DNA from: Stutzerimonas sp. S1
Lineage (GTDB): Bacteria; Pseudomonadota; Gammaproteobacteria; Pseudomonadales; Pseudomonadaceae
NCBI RefSeq assembly: GCF_025966695.1
Contig: NZ_JAOEIY010000004.1
Location: 62,001 to 126,000, forward strand
Length of the DNA stretch: 64,000 nucleotides
Direction of reading: 5' to 3'
Shown here: positions 40,698-50,887 of the stretch, piece after piece
How positions within the stretch are numbered: the first letter of the stretch is position 1
How the letters are laid out: every line of letters starts with the position of its first letter
Translations under genes and position numbers: made by a program
The notes under the pieces: model-generated
What the model was told of the DNA's origin: nothing
What the model saw: only the letters and a program-made list of their open reading frames with translations
Database searches by the model: none

Positions 40698-41342
40698 ATG
40701 CGGCATGGAGTATCTCGCTTGTCTTTGCCAGGAACCCTGCGGAATTACCGGCAACATACCCCCGTGGCCCTAAGTGCCCTGCTGCTCTGCCTCTTCGGCA
40801 TCTACCTGGCCGGGCAAATCAGCGCCTGGCTGCAACTCAGCCGCACGCCGATCGCGCCTGCCGCCAACGACAGTCGCATCAACCCCGCGAGCCAGTCTGA
40901 TCCGCAGCGCCTGGAATTCCTCTTCGGAGCCCTGCCGGCCGCCCAGAGCACAACGACAGCCAACACCGCCGGCCTGACCCTGCACGGCAGCTTCGTGCAT
41001 GCCGATCCCGACCGCTCCAGTGCAATCATCCAGTTTGACGGCCAGCCGCCTCAGCTGGTCTGGCAGGGTCAAGAAGTGCAAAGCGGCATAAGCCTGCACA
41101 GCGTTCATCCGGACCACGTCGAAATAATGCGCGACGGCCGCCGGGAAATTCTGAACTTCCCGGCCGTCCGGTCCCCCGTCTTCATCCCCGAAGAGTCTTC
41201 GCAACAGCCCTACGAGACCATGGATGGCGTTGGTACCGAACAGATGCAACAACAGATGGAAGCGCTGCGCCAGCAGTTGGAGAACGCTGTGAACCAGCCA
41301 GCCACTGAACCCTCAAACGAACCGCCCATGGAAGATGACTGA
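40698..41342 (+). CDS. gspC: type II secretion system protein GspC (XcpP-like)
   Basis: Inner-membrane linker of the type II secretion system, 214 residues. One transmembrane helix at about 24-44 (VALSALLLCLFGIYLAGQISAW) is followed by the periplasmic homology region (about 70-150, LTLHGSFVHADPDRSSAIIQF...LVWQGQEV). It then has a Gln-rich coiled-coil-like segment (MQQQMEALRQQLENAVN) instead of a PDZ domain, as in XcpP of P. aeruginosa. gspD follows after 3 nt. In P. aeruginosa xcpP-xcpQ sit in the same place relative to metZ, but there the xcpR-Z operon lies divergently beside them; here tRNA genes are found instead. Confidence 0.85.
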   Translation: MRHGVSRLSLPGTLRNYRQHTPVALSALLLCLFGIYLAGQISAWLQLSRTPIAPAANDSRINPASQSDPQRLEFLFGALPAAQSTTTANTAGLTLHGSFVHADPDRSSAIIQFDGQPPQLVWQGQEVQSGISLHSVHPDHVEIMRDGRREILNFPAVRSPVFIPEESSQQPYETMDGVGTEQMQQQMEALRQQLENAVNQPATEPSNEPPMEDD

Positions 41343-41345
41343 ACG

Positions 41346-43601
41346 ATGCCGCCGTTTTTCACTCGCCCGCTGCTTGCTGTGATCGTCACCTCTGCCCTGA
41401 TCGCTCCGCTGTCCTCGCTGGCAGCCGGAGACGCAGGGATCGAGCCGAGCTCATCTCAAGAGGACGGCTGGACCATCAACCTGAAGGATGCCGATATCCG
41501 GGCGTTCATCGATCAGATCAGTCAGCTCAGCGGCCAGACCTTCATCGTCGATCCCCGCGTGAAGGGCCAGGTCAGTGTGGTATCCAACGCCACACTGACG
41601 ATGAGCGAGGTCTATCAGCTGTTCCTCTCGGTAATGGCCACCCACGGTTTCAGCGTGCTGACTCAAGGCGATGTCGCGCGCATCGTCCCGAACGCCGAGG
41701 CAAAGGCCGAAGCCGGCGGTGGTCCGTCAGGAGGCGATCAGCTTGAAACGCGGGTCATCCAGGTGCAGCACACCGCGGCAACCGAACTGATTCCACTGAT
41801 CCGGCCACTGGTGCCGCAGTACGGCCATCTTGCTGCCGTAACATCGGCCAATGCCCTGATCATCAGCGATCGCAGTGCCAATATCGCTCGCATCGAGGAT
41901 TTGGTACGCCAGCTCGACCGCACGGAGACCGACGACTACAGTGTGCTCAACCTGCGCCACGGCTGGGCGACGGACATTGCCGAGGTGCTACGCAACTCGC
42001 TGATTCGCGGCGAAGCGAAAAGCACCGCCGGGATGCAAATCATTGCCGACTCACGGACCAACCAGCTGATCTTCATCGGCCCGGCCCAGGCGCGCAGCAA
42101 GCTCGTTAGCCTGGCGCAAACTCTGGACACTCCCACCACCCGCTCGGCCAACACACGGGTGATACGCCTGCGACATAACGATGCCAAGGCGTTGGCCGAA
42201 ACCCTCGGCGACATTTCCGAAGGGCTAAAGGAAACTGGCGAAAGCGAAACCACCACCAGTCGCCCGCAGAATATTCTGATCCGCGCCGACGAGAGTCTGA
42301 ACGCCCTGGTGCTGCTGGCGGAGCCGGAGCTGGTCGGCACGCTGGAAAGCATTGTTCGCCAACTGGACGTTCCCCGCGCGCAGGTCATGGTGGAAGCAGC
42401 GATCGTCGAGGTTTCCGGCGACATCTCCGATGCCTTGGGCGTGCAATGGGCAGTGGATGCGCGCGGCGGTACCGGCGGGGTCGGCGGGGTCAACTTCGGC
42501 AATACCGGACTGTCGATTGGCAGCGTATTGAACGCTATTAACGAGGACGAAATACCGAGCAACCTGCCCGATGGCGCGATCATCGGCATCGGAACGCGCA
42601 GCTTCGGTGCCCTGGTCACCGCGCTGTCGTCCAACAGCAAGAGCAACCTGCTTTCGACGCCGAGCCTGCTCACGCTAGATAACCAGGAGGCGGAAATTCT
42701 CGTCGGGCAGAACGTGCCGTTCCAGACCGGCGCCTATACCACCGATGCCTCCGGAGCAAACAACCCTTTCACCACCATCGAGCGGCAGGATATCGGTGTC
42801 ACCCTGAAGGTGACCCCCCATATCAACGAAGGCGCAACGCTGCGTCTGGAGATCGAACAGGAGATTTCCTCCATCGCGCCGAGCGCCAGCCTGACGGCCC
42901 AGGCAGTCGATCTAGTTACCAACAAACGCTCGATCAAAAGCACCATCCTTGCCGAGGACGGCCAGGTGATCGTGCTCGGCGGACTCATTCAGGATGATGT
43001 GACCCGCACTGACTCCAAGGTCCCGCTTCTAGGTGACATCCCGCTACTCGGCGCGCTCTTCCGCTCCACGCAGGAGAGCCACGTCAAACGCAATCTGATG
43101 GTGTTCCTGCGCCCAACGGTGGTGCGCGACCGCGCTGGCCTTGCCGCGCTGTCTGGGAAGAAATACAGCGATATCCGCGTAATCGAGACCGGCTCTGCCA
43201 GTCCTGCCATCCTGCCAGCTAATCCCGAACGTTTGTTCGATGGCCAAGGCGAACCGGCACCGGCCATCGACCTGCGTGCCAACGAGCCGATCCAAGGCTC
43301 GTTGGCACCGGTTCCATCGCGTAGTTCCAGCTCAATCCAAACCACATCGCAACCCCGGCCATCAGCGGCGGGTTGGTCAGTCCAACTGGCGAGTCTGAGC
43401 AATCCAGCCAGTGCCAAAGCTTTGCAGGAGCGCCTGGCCGGGCTAGGTTACGCCGCCTATATCCGCCCGGGAAACGGCACCACCCGCGTCTACGTCGGCC
43501 CTTTCGCTGACCGCGCCGAAGCCATTCGCCTGCGCGAACGGCTCTCGCAGGAACAACGTCTGGACGGAATAGTGCTACGGGTGGGGCCAGCAGCTGAGTG
43601 A
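41346..43601 (+). CDS. gspD: type II secretion secretin GspD with C-terminal SPOR domain
   Basis: Outer-membrane secretin of 751 residues, longer than P. aeruginosa XcpQ (about 658). A signal sequence (1-24) precedes N0 (about 38-115, GWTINLKDADIRAFIDQISQ), then N1-N3 (about 130-390). The secretin core (about 395-610) carries NLLSTPSLLTLDNQEAEILVGQNVPF and KVPLLGDIPLLGALFR. After the core, where the pilotin-binding S domain is normally found, there is a linker and then a SPOR domain at residues 677-751 (WSVQLASLSNPASAKALQER...). SPOR domains bind denuded septal peptidoglycan. The domain is very like the SPOR domain of the DedD-like protein at 47162. Its ending converges on metZ. Confidence 0.92.
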   Translation: MPPFFTRPLLAVIVTSALIAPLSSLAAGDAGIEPSSSQEDGWTINLKDADIRAFIDQISQLSGQTFIVDPRVKGQVSVVSNATLTMSEVYQLFLSVMATHGFSVLTQGDVARIVPNAEAKAEAGGGPSGGDQLETRVIQVQHTAATELIPLIRPLVPQYGHLAAVTSANALIISDRSANIARIEDLVRQLDRTETDDYSVLNLRHGWATDIAEVLRNSLIRGEAKSTAGMQIIADSRTNQLIFIGPAQARSKLVSLAQTLDTPTTRSANTRVIRLRHNDAKALAETLGDISEGLKETGESETTTSRPQNILIRADESLNALVLLAEPELVGTLESIVRQLDVPRAQVMVEAAIVEVSGDISDALGVQWAVDARGGTGGVGGVNFGNTGLSIGSVLNAINEDEIPSNLPDGAIIGIGTRSFGALVTALSSNSKSNLLSTPSLLTLDNQEAEILVGQNVPFQTGAYTTDASGANNPFTTIERQDIGVTLKVTPHINEGATLRLEIEQEISSIAPSASLTAQAVDLVTNKRSIKSTILAEDGQVIVLGGLIQDDVTRTDSKVPLLGDIPLLGALFRSTQESHVKRNLMVFLRPTVVRDRAGLAALSGKKYSDIRVIETGSASPAILPANPERLFDGQGEPAPAIDLRANEPIQGSLAPVPSRSSSSIQTTSQPRPSAAGWSVQLASLSNPASAKALQERLAGLGYAAYIRPGNGTTRVYVGPFADRAEAIRLRERLSQEQRLDGIVLRVGPAAE

Positions 43602-43620
43602 ACAGGTGCAACAACGGTTG

Positions 43621-43657
43621 CGGAGGGGGCGGGAGTCTGCGCCCGCTGTTCCCTCCG
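43621..43657. terminator. stem-loop between convergent gspD and metZ
   Basis: Outer arms cggaggg (43621-43627) and ccctccg (43651-43657) pair, with partial inner pairing (ggcgggag / gcgcccg). It lies in the 62-nt gap between two convergent genes and may act from both sides. There is no clear T tract, so terminator strength is uncertain. Confidence 0.45.
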
Positions 43658-43663
43658 CTGGCG

Positions 43664-44875
43664 TCAAAGCGCGGCTAGACCGCGAGTCAGATCCGCTTTC
43701 AGGTCAGCGACATCTTCCAAGCCCACCGCGACGCGGATCAGGCTATCGCGGATGCCGGCAGTGGCACGATCTACCGACGACAGGCGCCCGTGGGTTGTCG
43801 ATCCTGGATGGGTGATGGTGGTCTTGCTATCACCCAGATTGGCCGTGATCGAGATCAGGCGGGTGGCGTCGATGAAGCGCCAGGCGCCCTCCTTGCCACC
43901 TTTGACCTCGAAGCTCACTACGGCACCAAACCCCTTCTGCTGACGCTTGGCCAGTTCATGCTGCGGATGGCTGGGCAGGCCGGCGTAGTAGACCTTCTCC
44001 ACCCCAGGTTGCTGCTCCAGCCACTCGGCCAGCTGCTGAGCGCTGGCGCAGTGGGCCTGCATGCGCAAACGCAGCGTCTCCAACCCCTTGAGAAATACCC
44101 AGGCATTGAACGGACTGAGGGTCGGGCCGGCGGTCCGCAGAAAGCCGACAATTTCCTTCATCTGCTCGCCTCGCCCGGCAACAACGCCGCCCAGGCAACG
44201 GCCCTGGCCGTCGATGTACTTGGTCGCCGAGTGGATGACGATATCGGCACCGAGCGCCAGTGGCTGCTGCAATACCGGCGTGCAGAAGCAGTTGTCCACT
44301 GCCAGCAGTGCACCTTTGCCATGGCAAAGCTGCCCGAGGGCAGTGATGTCCACCAGCTCAGCCAACGGGTTGGATGGTGACTCGACGAACACCAGCTTGG
44401 TGTTGGGTTTGAAAGCCTGCTCCCAAGCCGAAAAGTCGGTCAGCGGTACGTAGTCGACTTGCACACCGAAGCGCTTGAAATACTTTTCGAACAGCGAAAC
44501 GGTGGCACCAAATACGCTGCGCGAAACCAGCACATGGTCGCCAGCGGAACAGAGGCTCATCACCGTGGCGAGGATCGCGGCCATGCCAGACGCCGTAGCG
44601 ACCGCCTGTTCAGCGCCCTCCAGAGCGGCAATACGCTCTTCGAATGCGCGCACGGTAGGGTTGGTATAACGTGAATAAACGTTGCCGGGCACATCACCGG
44701 CAAAGCGCGCCGCCGCATCGGCAGCACTGCGGAATACATAGCTGGAGGTGAAGAACAAGGGCTCGCCATGTTCGGCCTCCGGAGTCCGGCGCTGACCTGC
44801 ACGCACGGCGAGGGTGTCGAGCCCTACACCGTCGAGATCGCTGTCCAGCCGTCCGGCTTCCCATTCATTCGACAT
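43664..44875 (-). CDS. metZ: O-succinylhomoserine sulfhydrylase
   Basis: PLP-dependent enzyme making homocysteine directly from O-succinylhomoserine and sulfide, the usual route in Pseudomonas. 403 residues from ATG 44875 (MSNEWEAGRLDSD); the upstream in-frame ATG adds only four residues. The PLP lysine lies in IHSATKYIDGQGRC. Motifs NVYSRYTNPTVRAFEERIAALEG and ITANLGDSKTTITHP belong to the Cys/Met-metabolism PLP family. It follows purF by 57 nt, as in P. aeruginosa. Confidence 0.94.
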   Translation of the reverse strand: MSNEWEAGRLDSDLDGVGLDTLAVRAGQRRTPEAEHGEPLFFTSSYVFRSAADAAARFAGDVPGNVYSRYTNPTVRAFEERIAALEGAEQAVATASGMAAILATVMSLCSAGDHVLVSRSVFGATVSLFEKYFKRFGVQVDYVPLTDFSAWEQAFKPNTKLVFVESPSNPLAELVDITALGQLCHGKGALLAVDNCFCTPVLQQPLALGADIVIHSATKYIDGQGRCLGGVVAGRGEQMKEIVGFLRTAGPTLSPFNAWVFLKGLETLRLRMQAHCASAQQLAEWLEQQPGVEKVYYAGLPSHPQHELAKRQQKGFGAVVSFEVKGGKEGAWRFIDATRLISITANLGDSKTTITHPGSTTHGRLSSVDRATAGIRDSLIRVAVGLEDVADLKADLTRGLAAL

Positions 44876-44932
44876 AGTGATTTCCACCTTGTATCGCTGC
44901 TGCGGTATCCGCCGCCGCAGGCGACGGTCTCG

Positions 44933-46438
44933 TCAGTTGTTGTACAGGTCGATGATGGCGCTGACCGCATTGGTCTTGGCCTTGCTCGCGTCGTTGCGCG
45001 CCTGTTCGATTTTCTGCAGATAGGCGTCGTCGATATCGCCGGTGATGTACTTGCCGTCGAACACCGCGCAATCAAAGCTCTCAATCTTCACCTTGCCGCC
45101 GCCGACAGCATCGATCAGGTCCTCAAGATCCTGATACACCAACCAGTCCGCACCGATCAGCTCGGCCACTTCCTCGGTACTACGATTGTGTGCGATCAGC
45201 TCGTGAGCACTGGGCATGTCGATACCGTAGACATTTGGGTAGCGCACCGCCGGAGCTGCCGAGCAGAAATACACATTCTTCGCCCCGGCTTCACGGGCCA
45301 TCTGAATGATCTGCTTGCAGGTGGTACCACGGACGATGGAATCGTCGACCAGCATCACGTTCTTGCCGCGAAACTCAAGGTCGATGGCGTTGAGCTTCTG
45401 TCGTACCGACTTCTTGCGCGCTGCCTGACCGGGCATGATGAAGGTTCGGCCGATGTAGCGATTCTTGACGAAACCTTCACGAAACTTGACGCCCAGACGG
45501 TTGGCCAACTCCAGTGCAGCGGTGCGGCTCGTGTCGGGAATCGGAATGACCACATCGATGTCGTGCTCGGGTCGCTCACGCAGAATTTTGTCTGCAAGCT
45601 TCTCGCCCATGCGCAGACGCGCCTTGTACACCGACACCCCATCCATCAGGGAATCCGAGCGCGCCAGGTAGACATATTCGAAAATACATGGAGCAAGTTT
45701 CGGCGCTTCCGCGCACTGACGGGTGAACAGCTTGCCATCGGTAGTGATGTACACCGCCTCGCCGGGCGCCAGATCACGAATCAGCGTAAAGCCGAGCACA
45801 TCGAGTGACACGCTTTCCGAAGCGATCATGTACTCCACGCCCTCATCGGTATGACGCTGACCGAAGACGATCGGACGGATCGCATGGGGGTCGCGGAAGC
45901 CGACGATGCCATATCCAGTCACCATCGCCACCACCGCATAGCCACCGCGGCAACGCTCGTGCACCTTGCTCACAGCAGCGAAAACGTCTTCTTCGGTCGG
46001 CTGCAGTTTGCCGCGCACCGCCAGCTCATGGGCGAATACGTTGAGCAGTACTTCCGAATCGGAATTGGTGTTCACATGACGCAGATCAGACTCGTAGATT
46101 TCCTTGGTGAGCTGCTCGACGTTGGTCAGGTTGCCGTTGTGCGCCAGCGTGATGCCGTAGGGCGAATTGACATAGAACGGCTGCGCTTCAGCAGAACTGG
46201 AGCTGCCAGCAGTGGGATAACGGACATGACCGATGCCCATATTGCCGATCAGTCGCTGCATGTGACGCTGCTGAAAAACGTCACGAACCAGGCCATTGTC
46301 CTTGCGTAGGAACAGGCGATCATCATGGCTGGTCACGATACCGGCGGCGTCCTGCCCGCGATGCTGCAGTACGGTAAGCGCATCATACAGCGCCTGATTG
46401 ACGTTCGACTTACCGACAATGCCGACAATGCCACACAT
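44933..46438 (-). CDS. purF: amidophosphoribosyltransferase
   Basis: First committed enzyme of purine synthesis: converts PRPP and glutamine to phosphoribosylamine. 501 residues. The nucleophile Cys2 is exposed after removal of Met ([15 protein letters not shown]). The PRPP-binding motif [18 protein letters not shown] is intact. It lies in the conserved folC-dedD-cvpA-purF order, 74 nt after cvpA. Confidence 0.97.
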   Translation of the reverse strand: MCGIVGIVGKSNVNQALYDALTVLQHRGQDAAGIVTSHDDRLFLRKDNGLVRDVFQQRHMQRLIGNMGIGHVRYPTAGSSSSAEAQPFYVNSPYGITLAHNGNLTNVEQLTKEIYESDLRHVNTNSDSEVLLNVFAHELAVRGKLQPTEEDVFAAVSKVHERCRGGYAVVAMVTGYGIVGFRDPHAIRPIVFGQRHTDEGVEYMIASESVSLDVLGFTLIRDLAPGEAVYITTDGKLFTRQCAEAPKLAPCIFEYVYLARSDSLMDGVSVYKARLRMGEKLADKILRERPEHDIDVVIPIPDTSRTAALELANRLGVKFREGFVKNRYIGRTFIMPGQAARKKSVRQKLNAIDLEFRGKNVMLVDDSIVRGTTCKQIIQMAREAGAKNVYFCSAAPAVRYPNVYGIDMPSAHELIAHNRSTEEVAELIGADWLVYQDLEDLIDAVGGGKVKIESFDCAVFDGKYITGDIDDAYLQKIEQARNDASKAKTNAVSAIIDLYNN

Positions 46439-46512
46439 GCAAGGAACCTCTCAGTTTGTTTCAGGCTGGCACCCAGGCAGTGAACTGCCAGAAGCGCTTT
46501 CGATAATTTGGC

Positions 46513-47025
46513 TCAGCTGGACGGAGTGAGCGAACCTGCAAGCCATTGGCTGCTGAGCCCGACAATCAGGTTCTTCGACCAATCGGCTATCAGCAGGAAG
46601 TGCGGTAACAAGGTCGACTCCCGCCACCAGATGTCCTCTTGCACTGGCGCCAGGCTAAGCAAACCCGCCAGCACCACGACCAACAGACCACCCCGAGCCG
46701 CACCGAATACCATGCCCAGCAATCGGTCGGTTCCCGACAGCCCGGTCACTCGAATCAGTTCACCGATCAGAAAATTGATCAGCGCGCCCACCAGCAGAGT
46801 GGCAACGAACAAAATGGCGCATGCAGCGATGACCCGTGCCGATGGTGTGCTGATGAATTCGGCAAGATGATGTGACAGCGCACCACCGAACATCCAGGCG
46901 ACTACCCCGGCAACGATCCAAGTGAGCAGCGACAAGGCCTCCTTGACGAATCCTCGTTTCAAACTGATCAAACTGGAGACAGCGATGACGGCGATGATGG
47001 CCCAATCGACCCAGGTTAGAACCAC
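46513..47025 (-). CDS. cvpA: CvpA family membrane protein
   Basis: Inner-membrane protein of 170 residues with four hydrophobic helices, homologous to E. coli CvpA, which is needed for colicin V production and envelope stress tolerance. Opening VLTWVDWAIIAVIAVSSLISLKRGFVKEALS is typical. The start codon is GTG (47025-47023); no ATG is available nearby in the frame. Conserved position just before purF, so probably co-transcribed. Confidence 0.92.
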   Translation of the reverse strand: MVLTWVDWAIIAVIAVSSLISLKRGFVKEALSLLTWIVAGVVAWMFGGALSHHLAEFISTPSARVIAACAILFVATLLVGALINFLIGELIRVTGLSGTDRLLGMVFGAARGGLLVVVLAGLLSLAPVQEDIWWRESTLLPHFLLIADWSKNLIVGLSSQWLAGSLTPSS

Positions 47026-47161
47026 GGCGTCTTCTGCGTAGGGGAAAGGCGGCGCATTTTAGCAGACGCCCGGCTGCGGGGTAAGCACAAACACCGGAGC
47101 AAACATGATGCGTATGCGTACCGGAAGGTCACGGCAACGTGATTCAGCACCCGCAGACAGC

Positions 47162-47758
47162 TCAGAGGGCTTCCGGCTTGAAGCGAACCACGAACCCGTT
47201 CAGCTTCTGTTGCCGCTGCAGCTGATCACGCAATCGATTGGCTTCATCGCGTTCGATCAGCGGCCCGACGAAGACCCGATTCATTCCGTCCGCAACACGA
47301 ATATATGCATTGTAGCCCTGCGAACGCAGCGTTTTCTGTAAGGTTTCGGCACTCGCCCGATTGGACAAACTGGCCAGCTGGATCGACCAGCTCACCGGCA
47401 GTTTGTTGGCATCCAGCCGTGCTTGTTCCTGCGGGGCCGATTGGACCGCGTCCGACTGAGTGGCGACCGTCGGCCTCTCTTCTGGGGTTGCCTGAGGCGT
47501 CGGGGCGGCAGATGCCTCGTCCACCGTCTCTTCGGCGATTTCCAAACCCTCGGGAATCGACGCTGGCTCGGGCACCGCAATCGGCTCCATCTCAACTTTC
47601 GAGATCGAGGGTGTGGCAGGCATTGCAGGGGCGTCAACACTCACGTGACGCAGATCATTCTGACGGGTGAACAGCATGGGTACGAAGATTACCGCTAGAG
47701 CGATCAGTACCAACGCCCCGACCATGCGTTGCTTCAATCCCTTATCCAGCAGTGCCAT
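47162..47758 (-). CDS. dedD: DedD-like SPOR-domain protein
   Basis: Inner-membrane cell-division-associated protein of 198 residues. One transmembrane helix at about 12-30 (GALVLIALAVIFVPMLF), a Pro/Glu-rich periplasmic linker, and a SPOR domain at residues 124-198 (WSIQLASLSNRASAETLQKT...). E. coli DedD binds septal peptidoglycan and helps FtsN-type septation. Same gene order as E. coli (folC-dedD-cvpA-purF). Its start overlaps the folC 3' end by 17 nt. The SPOR domain matches the GspD tail at about 41 of 75 positions by eye. Confidence 0.92.
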   Translation of the reverse strand: MALLDKGLKQRMVGALVLIALAVIFVPMLFTRQNDLRHVSVDAPAMPATPSISKVEMEPIAVPEPASIPEGLEIAEETVDEASAAPTPQATPEERPTVATQSDAVQSAPQEQARLDANKLPVSWSIQLASLSNRASAETLQKTLRSQGYNAYIRVADGMNRVFVGPLIERDEANRLRDQLQRQQKLNGFVVRFKPEAL

Positions 47759-49043
47759 GTCCCGTTCCCTCTGTACGCTGGGTGAGCCACTTCAATGCGT
47801 CAGCGACACAATAGAAAGATCCGAACAGGAGAATCTCATCCTGATCTTCGGCTCGGCGACATTGTGCCTCCAGCGCCTGCGCGACCGTTGGATACTCGTA
47901 TACCGTCGCCTTGCGTTCAAGTAGTGCAGCACGCAATTCGGTCGCAGAGCGGGAGCGCGGACTATCGAGCGGCGCAACCGCCCACTCACTCACGTGCGGC
48001 ACCATTACCTCGAGAATGCCGTCAAGATCTTTATCTGCCAGCAAACCAAATACTGCGAGACGACGAAGTCGCGGCTGCTGCGCGAGATACCCAGCCAAAT
48101 AGCTGGCCGCGTGGGGATTGTGCCCGACATCCAACAGCAGTGAGAGCGTCCGCCCCTCCCAGTGAACCATTCGACGGTCGAAACGTCCTGCGATCCGAGC
48201 TTGCAGCAGAGCCCGAACGAGAAACTCTGGCTGCCACGGCAAATTCAACAGGGCGTATGTCTGTAACGCCAGAGCCGCATTTTCAAGGGGCAGCTGCAGT
48301 AACGGCAAGTCATGCAGCTCAAGCTGATCGCCTACCGCATTGACGCCTCTCCAATGCCAGTTCGCCGAACCACTCGCGAGATCATAATCCCGGCCACGCA
48401 AACACAATGGCACACCCAAGCTCTCAGCCTGGCTCAGCAGTGATACTGGCGGGTCGAGATCGCCGCAAATAGCGGGTTTTGCACTTCGAAAGATGCCAGA
48501 TTTTTCGAAACCTACACTTTCTCGGCTATCACCCAACCATTCGGCATGATCGAGGCCAACATTGGTCACGACCGCCACGTCCGCATCAACCAGATTGACG
48601 GCATCAAGGCGCCCGCCGAGGCCAACTTCCAGTACCGCAGCGTCCAGATTGGCACGCTCGAAAAGCCAGAGTGCCGCCAGCGTGCCCATTTCGAAATAGG
48701 TGAGCGAGGTTCCGTTACGCGCCGACTCCACGGCCTCAAAGGCCTCGCAGAGAGCAACGTCATCGACTTCACTGTCATCGATGCGCACTCGCTCGTTGTA
48801 GTGCAGCAAGTGCGGCGAACCGTACACACCGACCTTGAGGCCCTGCCCCCGCAACAACGAGGCAATGAAGGCACAGGTGGAGCCTTTTCCGTTAGTACCA
48901 GTGACGGTAACTACGCGCGGTGCAGGACGAGTCAAACCGAGGCGCGCAGCAACCTCGCGAACCCTGTCGAGCCCCATGTCGATTGCTGCGGGGTGCAGCT
49001 GCTCGAGATAACTCAGCCAGTCCGGGAGGCTTCTAGCGCTCAT
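47742..49043 (-). CDS. folC: folylpolyglutamate/dihydrofolate synthase
   Basis: ATP-dependent ligase that makes dihydrofolate from dihydropteroate and adds glutamates to folates. 433 residues. P-loop [19 protein letters not shown] is at about residues 47-65, with the Mur-ligase-like [13 protein letters not shown] motif later. Start overlaps the accD stop (ATGA) and the end overlaps dedD by 17 nt. Confidence 0.95.
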   Translation of the reverse strand: MSARSLPDWLSYLEQLHPAAIDMGLDRVREVAARLGLTRPAPRVVTVTGTNGKGSTCAFIASLLRGQGLKVGVYGSPHLLHYNERVRIDDSEVDDVALCEAFEAVESARNGTSLTYFEMGTLAALWLFERANLDAAVLEVGLGGRLDAVNLVDADVAVVTNVGLDHAEWLGDSRESVGFEKSGIFRSAKPAICGDLDPPVSLLSQAESLGVPLCLRGRDYDLASGSANWHWRGVNAVGDQLELHDLPLLQLPLENAALALQTYALLNLPWQPEFLVRALLQARIAGRFDRRMVHWEGRTLSLLLDVGHNPHAASYLAGYLAQQPRLRRLAVFGLLADKDLDGILEVMVPHVSEWAVAPLDSPRSRSATELRAALLERKATVYEYPTVAQALEAQCRRAEDQDEILLFGSFYCVADALKWLTQRTEGTGHGTAG

Positions 49044-49933
49044 GCAGAAGCCGTTACCTGCGCGGGTGTCGCGGGTGCAGGAAGGCGCTGTAGCTGCGCG
49101 AGCAGACTGGCGAGGCGGGCACGCAGCTCGGCACGCGGAATGATGAGATCGATAGCACCGTGGTCCAGGAGAAACTCGCTACGTTGGAAACCTTCCGGAA
49201 GCTTCTCGCGAACGGTCTGTTCGATAACACGTGGACCAGCAAAACCAATCAGGGCCTTCGGCTCGGCGACGATGACATCGCCCAGCATCGCGAGACTGGC
49301 GGAGACCCCCCCGTAAACCGGATCGGTCAACACGGAGATGAACGGCAGGCCTTCTTCGCGCATGCGCGCCAGAACGGCCGAGGTCTTGGCCATCTGCATA
49401 AGCGAAATCAACGCTTCCTGCATGCGCGCGCCACCGGAAGCCGAGAAACAAACCAAGGGACAGCCCTGCTCCAGCGCCACATTGGCCGCACGCACAAAGC
49501 GTTCACCAACGATCGCACCCATCGAGCCGCCCATGAAGGAAAACTCGAACGCGCACGCGACCACCGGCATCTTGAACAAGGTGCCCCGCATAGCAATCAA
49601 GGCATCCTTTTCACCTGTCTGTTTCTGCGCAGCAGAGAGGCGATCCTTGTATTTCTTGCTGTCACGAAACTTCAGGCGATCAACGGGCTCAAGATCACTG
49701 GCGATTTCTTCACGGCCGTCGGCATCGAGAAAAATATCCAGCCGAGTACGAGCGTCGATTCGCATGTGATGCTGACATTTCGGGCATACATCGAGCGTCT
49801 TCTCCAGCTCGGGGCGATACAGCACGGCTTCGCAGGATGGGCACTTATGCCACAGCCCTTCGGGCACGGAGCTCTTCTGCGTCTCGGAGCGCATGATCGA
49901 GGGGATCAGCTTGTCTACCAGCCAGTTGCTCAT
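49040..49933 (-). CDS. accD: acetyl-CoA carboxylase carboxyltransferase subunit beta
   Basis: Transfers the carboxyl group from biotin to acetyl-CoA in the first step of fatty acid synthesis, with AccA. 297 residues from ATG 49933 ([14 protein letters not shown]). The zinc ribbon is at about 30-55 (CPSCEAVL...[10 protein letters not shown]). The crotonase-like core has [17 protein letters not shown] and [14 protein letters not shown] 12-codon longer start is less likely. It overlaps folC by 4 nt. A 224-nt gap to trpF upstream could hold its promoter. Confidence 0.96.
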   Translation of the reverse strand: MSNWLVDKLIPSIMRSETQKSSVPEGLWHKCPSCEAVLYRPELEKTLDVCPKCQHHMRIDARTRLDIFLDADGREEIASDLEPVDRLKFRDSKKYKDRLSAAQKQTGEKDALIAMRGTLFKMPVVACAFEFSFMGGSMGAIVGERFVRAANVALEQGCPLVCFSASGGARMQEALISLMQMAKTSAVLARMREEGLPFISVLTDPVYGGVSASLAMLGDVIVAEPKALIGFAGPRVIEQTVREKLPEGFQRSEFLLDHGAIDLIIPRAELRARLASLLAQLQRLPAPATPAQVTASA

Positions 49934-50157
49934 GCTTTTGTTCTCCAAAGCTTGCAATCCCACGCGCATTCATGTCGCGCGCCGGTCAAATTCATTGTTA
50001 CGGCTCGGTACCGCGCATCCGGTACCCGCTACCGCATTCGGCGATACGCCAAATTACGTGATCGCTAGTTACTAAGACCTTGCCGTACATGGAACAGGGC
50101 GCTCGGAGCCAAATACAACCAGCGATCCGTTACTGGACGGTAAAGAGTCCCCAAGCG

Positions 50158-50781
50158 TCACATGACACCTCTAACCTGTCGGATGAACGCCCGAACCTTC
50201 GCAGCATCCTTTATGCCCCTGCTCACCTCGACACCGCCACTCACGTCGACCGCATAAGGACGCACCTGGGCGATCGCTTCAGCCACGTTGTCCATGGTCA
50301 GTCCGCCAGCAAGTATCAACGGTTTAGGTAGAGCACCTGGAATCAGCGACCAGTCGAAACGCTCCCCAGTCCCTCCAGGCACGCCGGAGACATAGGTATC
50401 GAGCAGAATGGCGTTCGCCCCGGCAAAGTGTGCCGCCTGAGTGGCTATATCAATACCAGGACCGACACGTAGCGCCTTGTACCAGGGGCGACCGAAGCCT
50501 TCGCAATCAGCGGGCGTCTCGTCACCATGAAACTGCAATACATCAAGCGCAACCGCATCCAACACCTCGCCAATCTCGCATCGAGTCGCATTGACGAACA
50601 AACCAACGGTACTGATGAAGGGTGGCAACGCATTGACGATCTGTCGTGCCTGCTGGATACCGACCGCGCGCGGACTCTTGGCATAGAACACCAAGCCGAT
50701 AGCGTCCGCCCCAGCCTGTGCAGCAGCAAGAGCATCCTCGACGCGGGTGATTCCACAAATCTTGCTACGAACGACCGACAA
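50158..50781 (-). CDS. trpF: phosphoribosylanthranilate isomerase
   Basis: TIM-barrel enzyme of tryptophan synthesis, 207 residues. Signature segments [14 protein letters not shown] (with the catalytic Cys), [26 protein letters not shown] and [15 protein letters not shown] (with the catalytic Asp). The start codon is TTG at 50781 ([13 protein letters not shown]), since no ATG or GTG lies at the right place. This makes low initiation likely. 106 nt after truA; the same order occurs in P. aeruginosa. Confidence 0.94.
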   Translation of the reverse strand: MSVVRSKICGITRVEDALAAAQAGADAIGLVFYAKSPRAVGIQQARQIVNALPPFISTVGLFVNATRCEIGEVLDAVALDVLQFHGDETPADCEGFGRPWYKALRVGPGIDIATQAAHFAGANAILLDTYVSGVPGGTGERFDWSLIPGALPKPLILAGGLTMDNVAEAIAQVRPYAVDVSGGVEVSRGIKDAAKVRAFIRQVRGVM

Positions 50782-50887
50782 CTAAGCACACCTATACAAA
50801 AGACACCGGATGGTAACAAAAGCGCAGCAGCCTGCAAGCCAATGTGGACAGTCGCCGAACCACACAATGTTAGTACTCGTAATGCAC

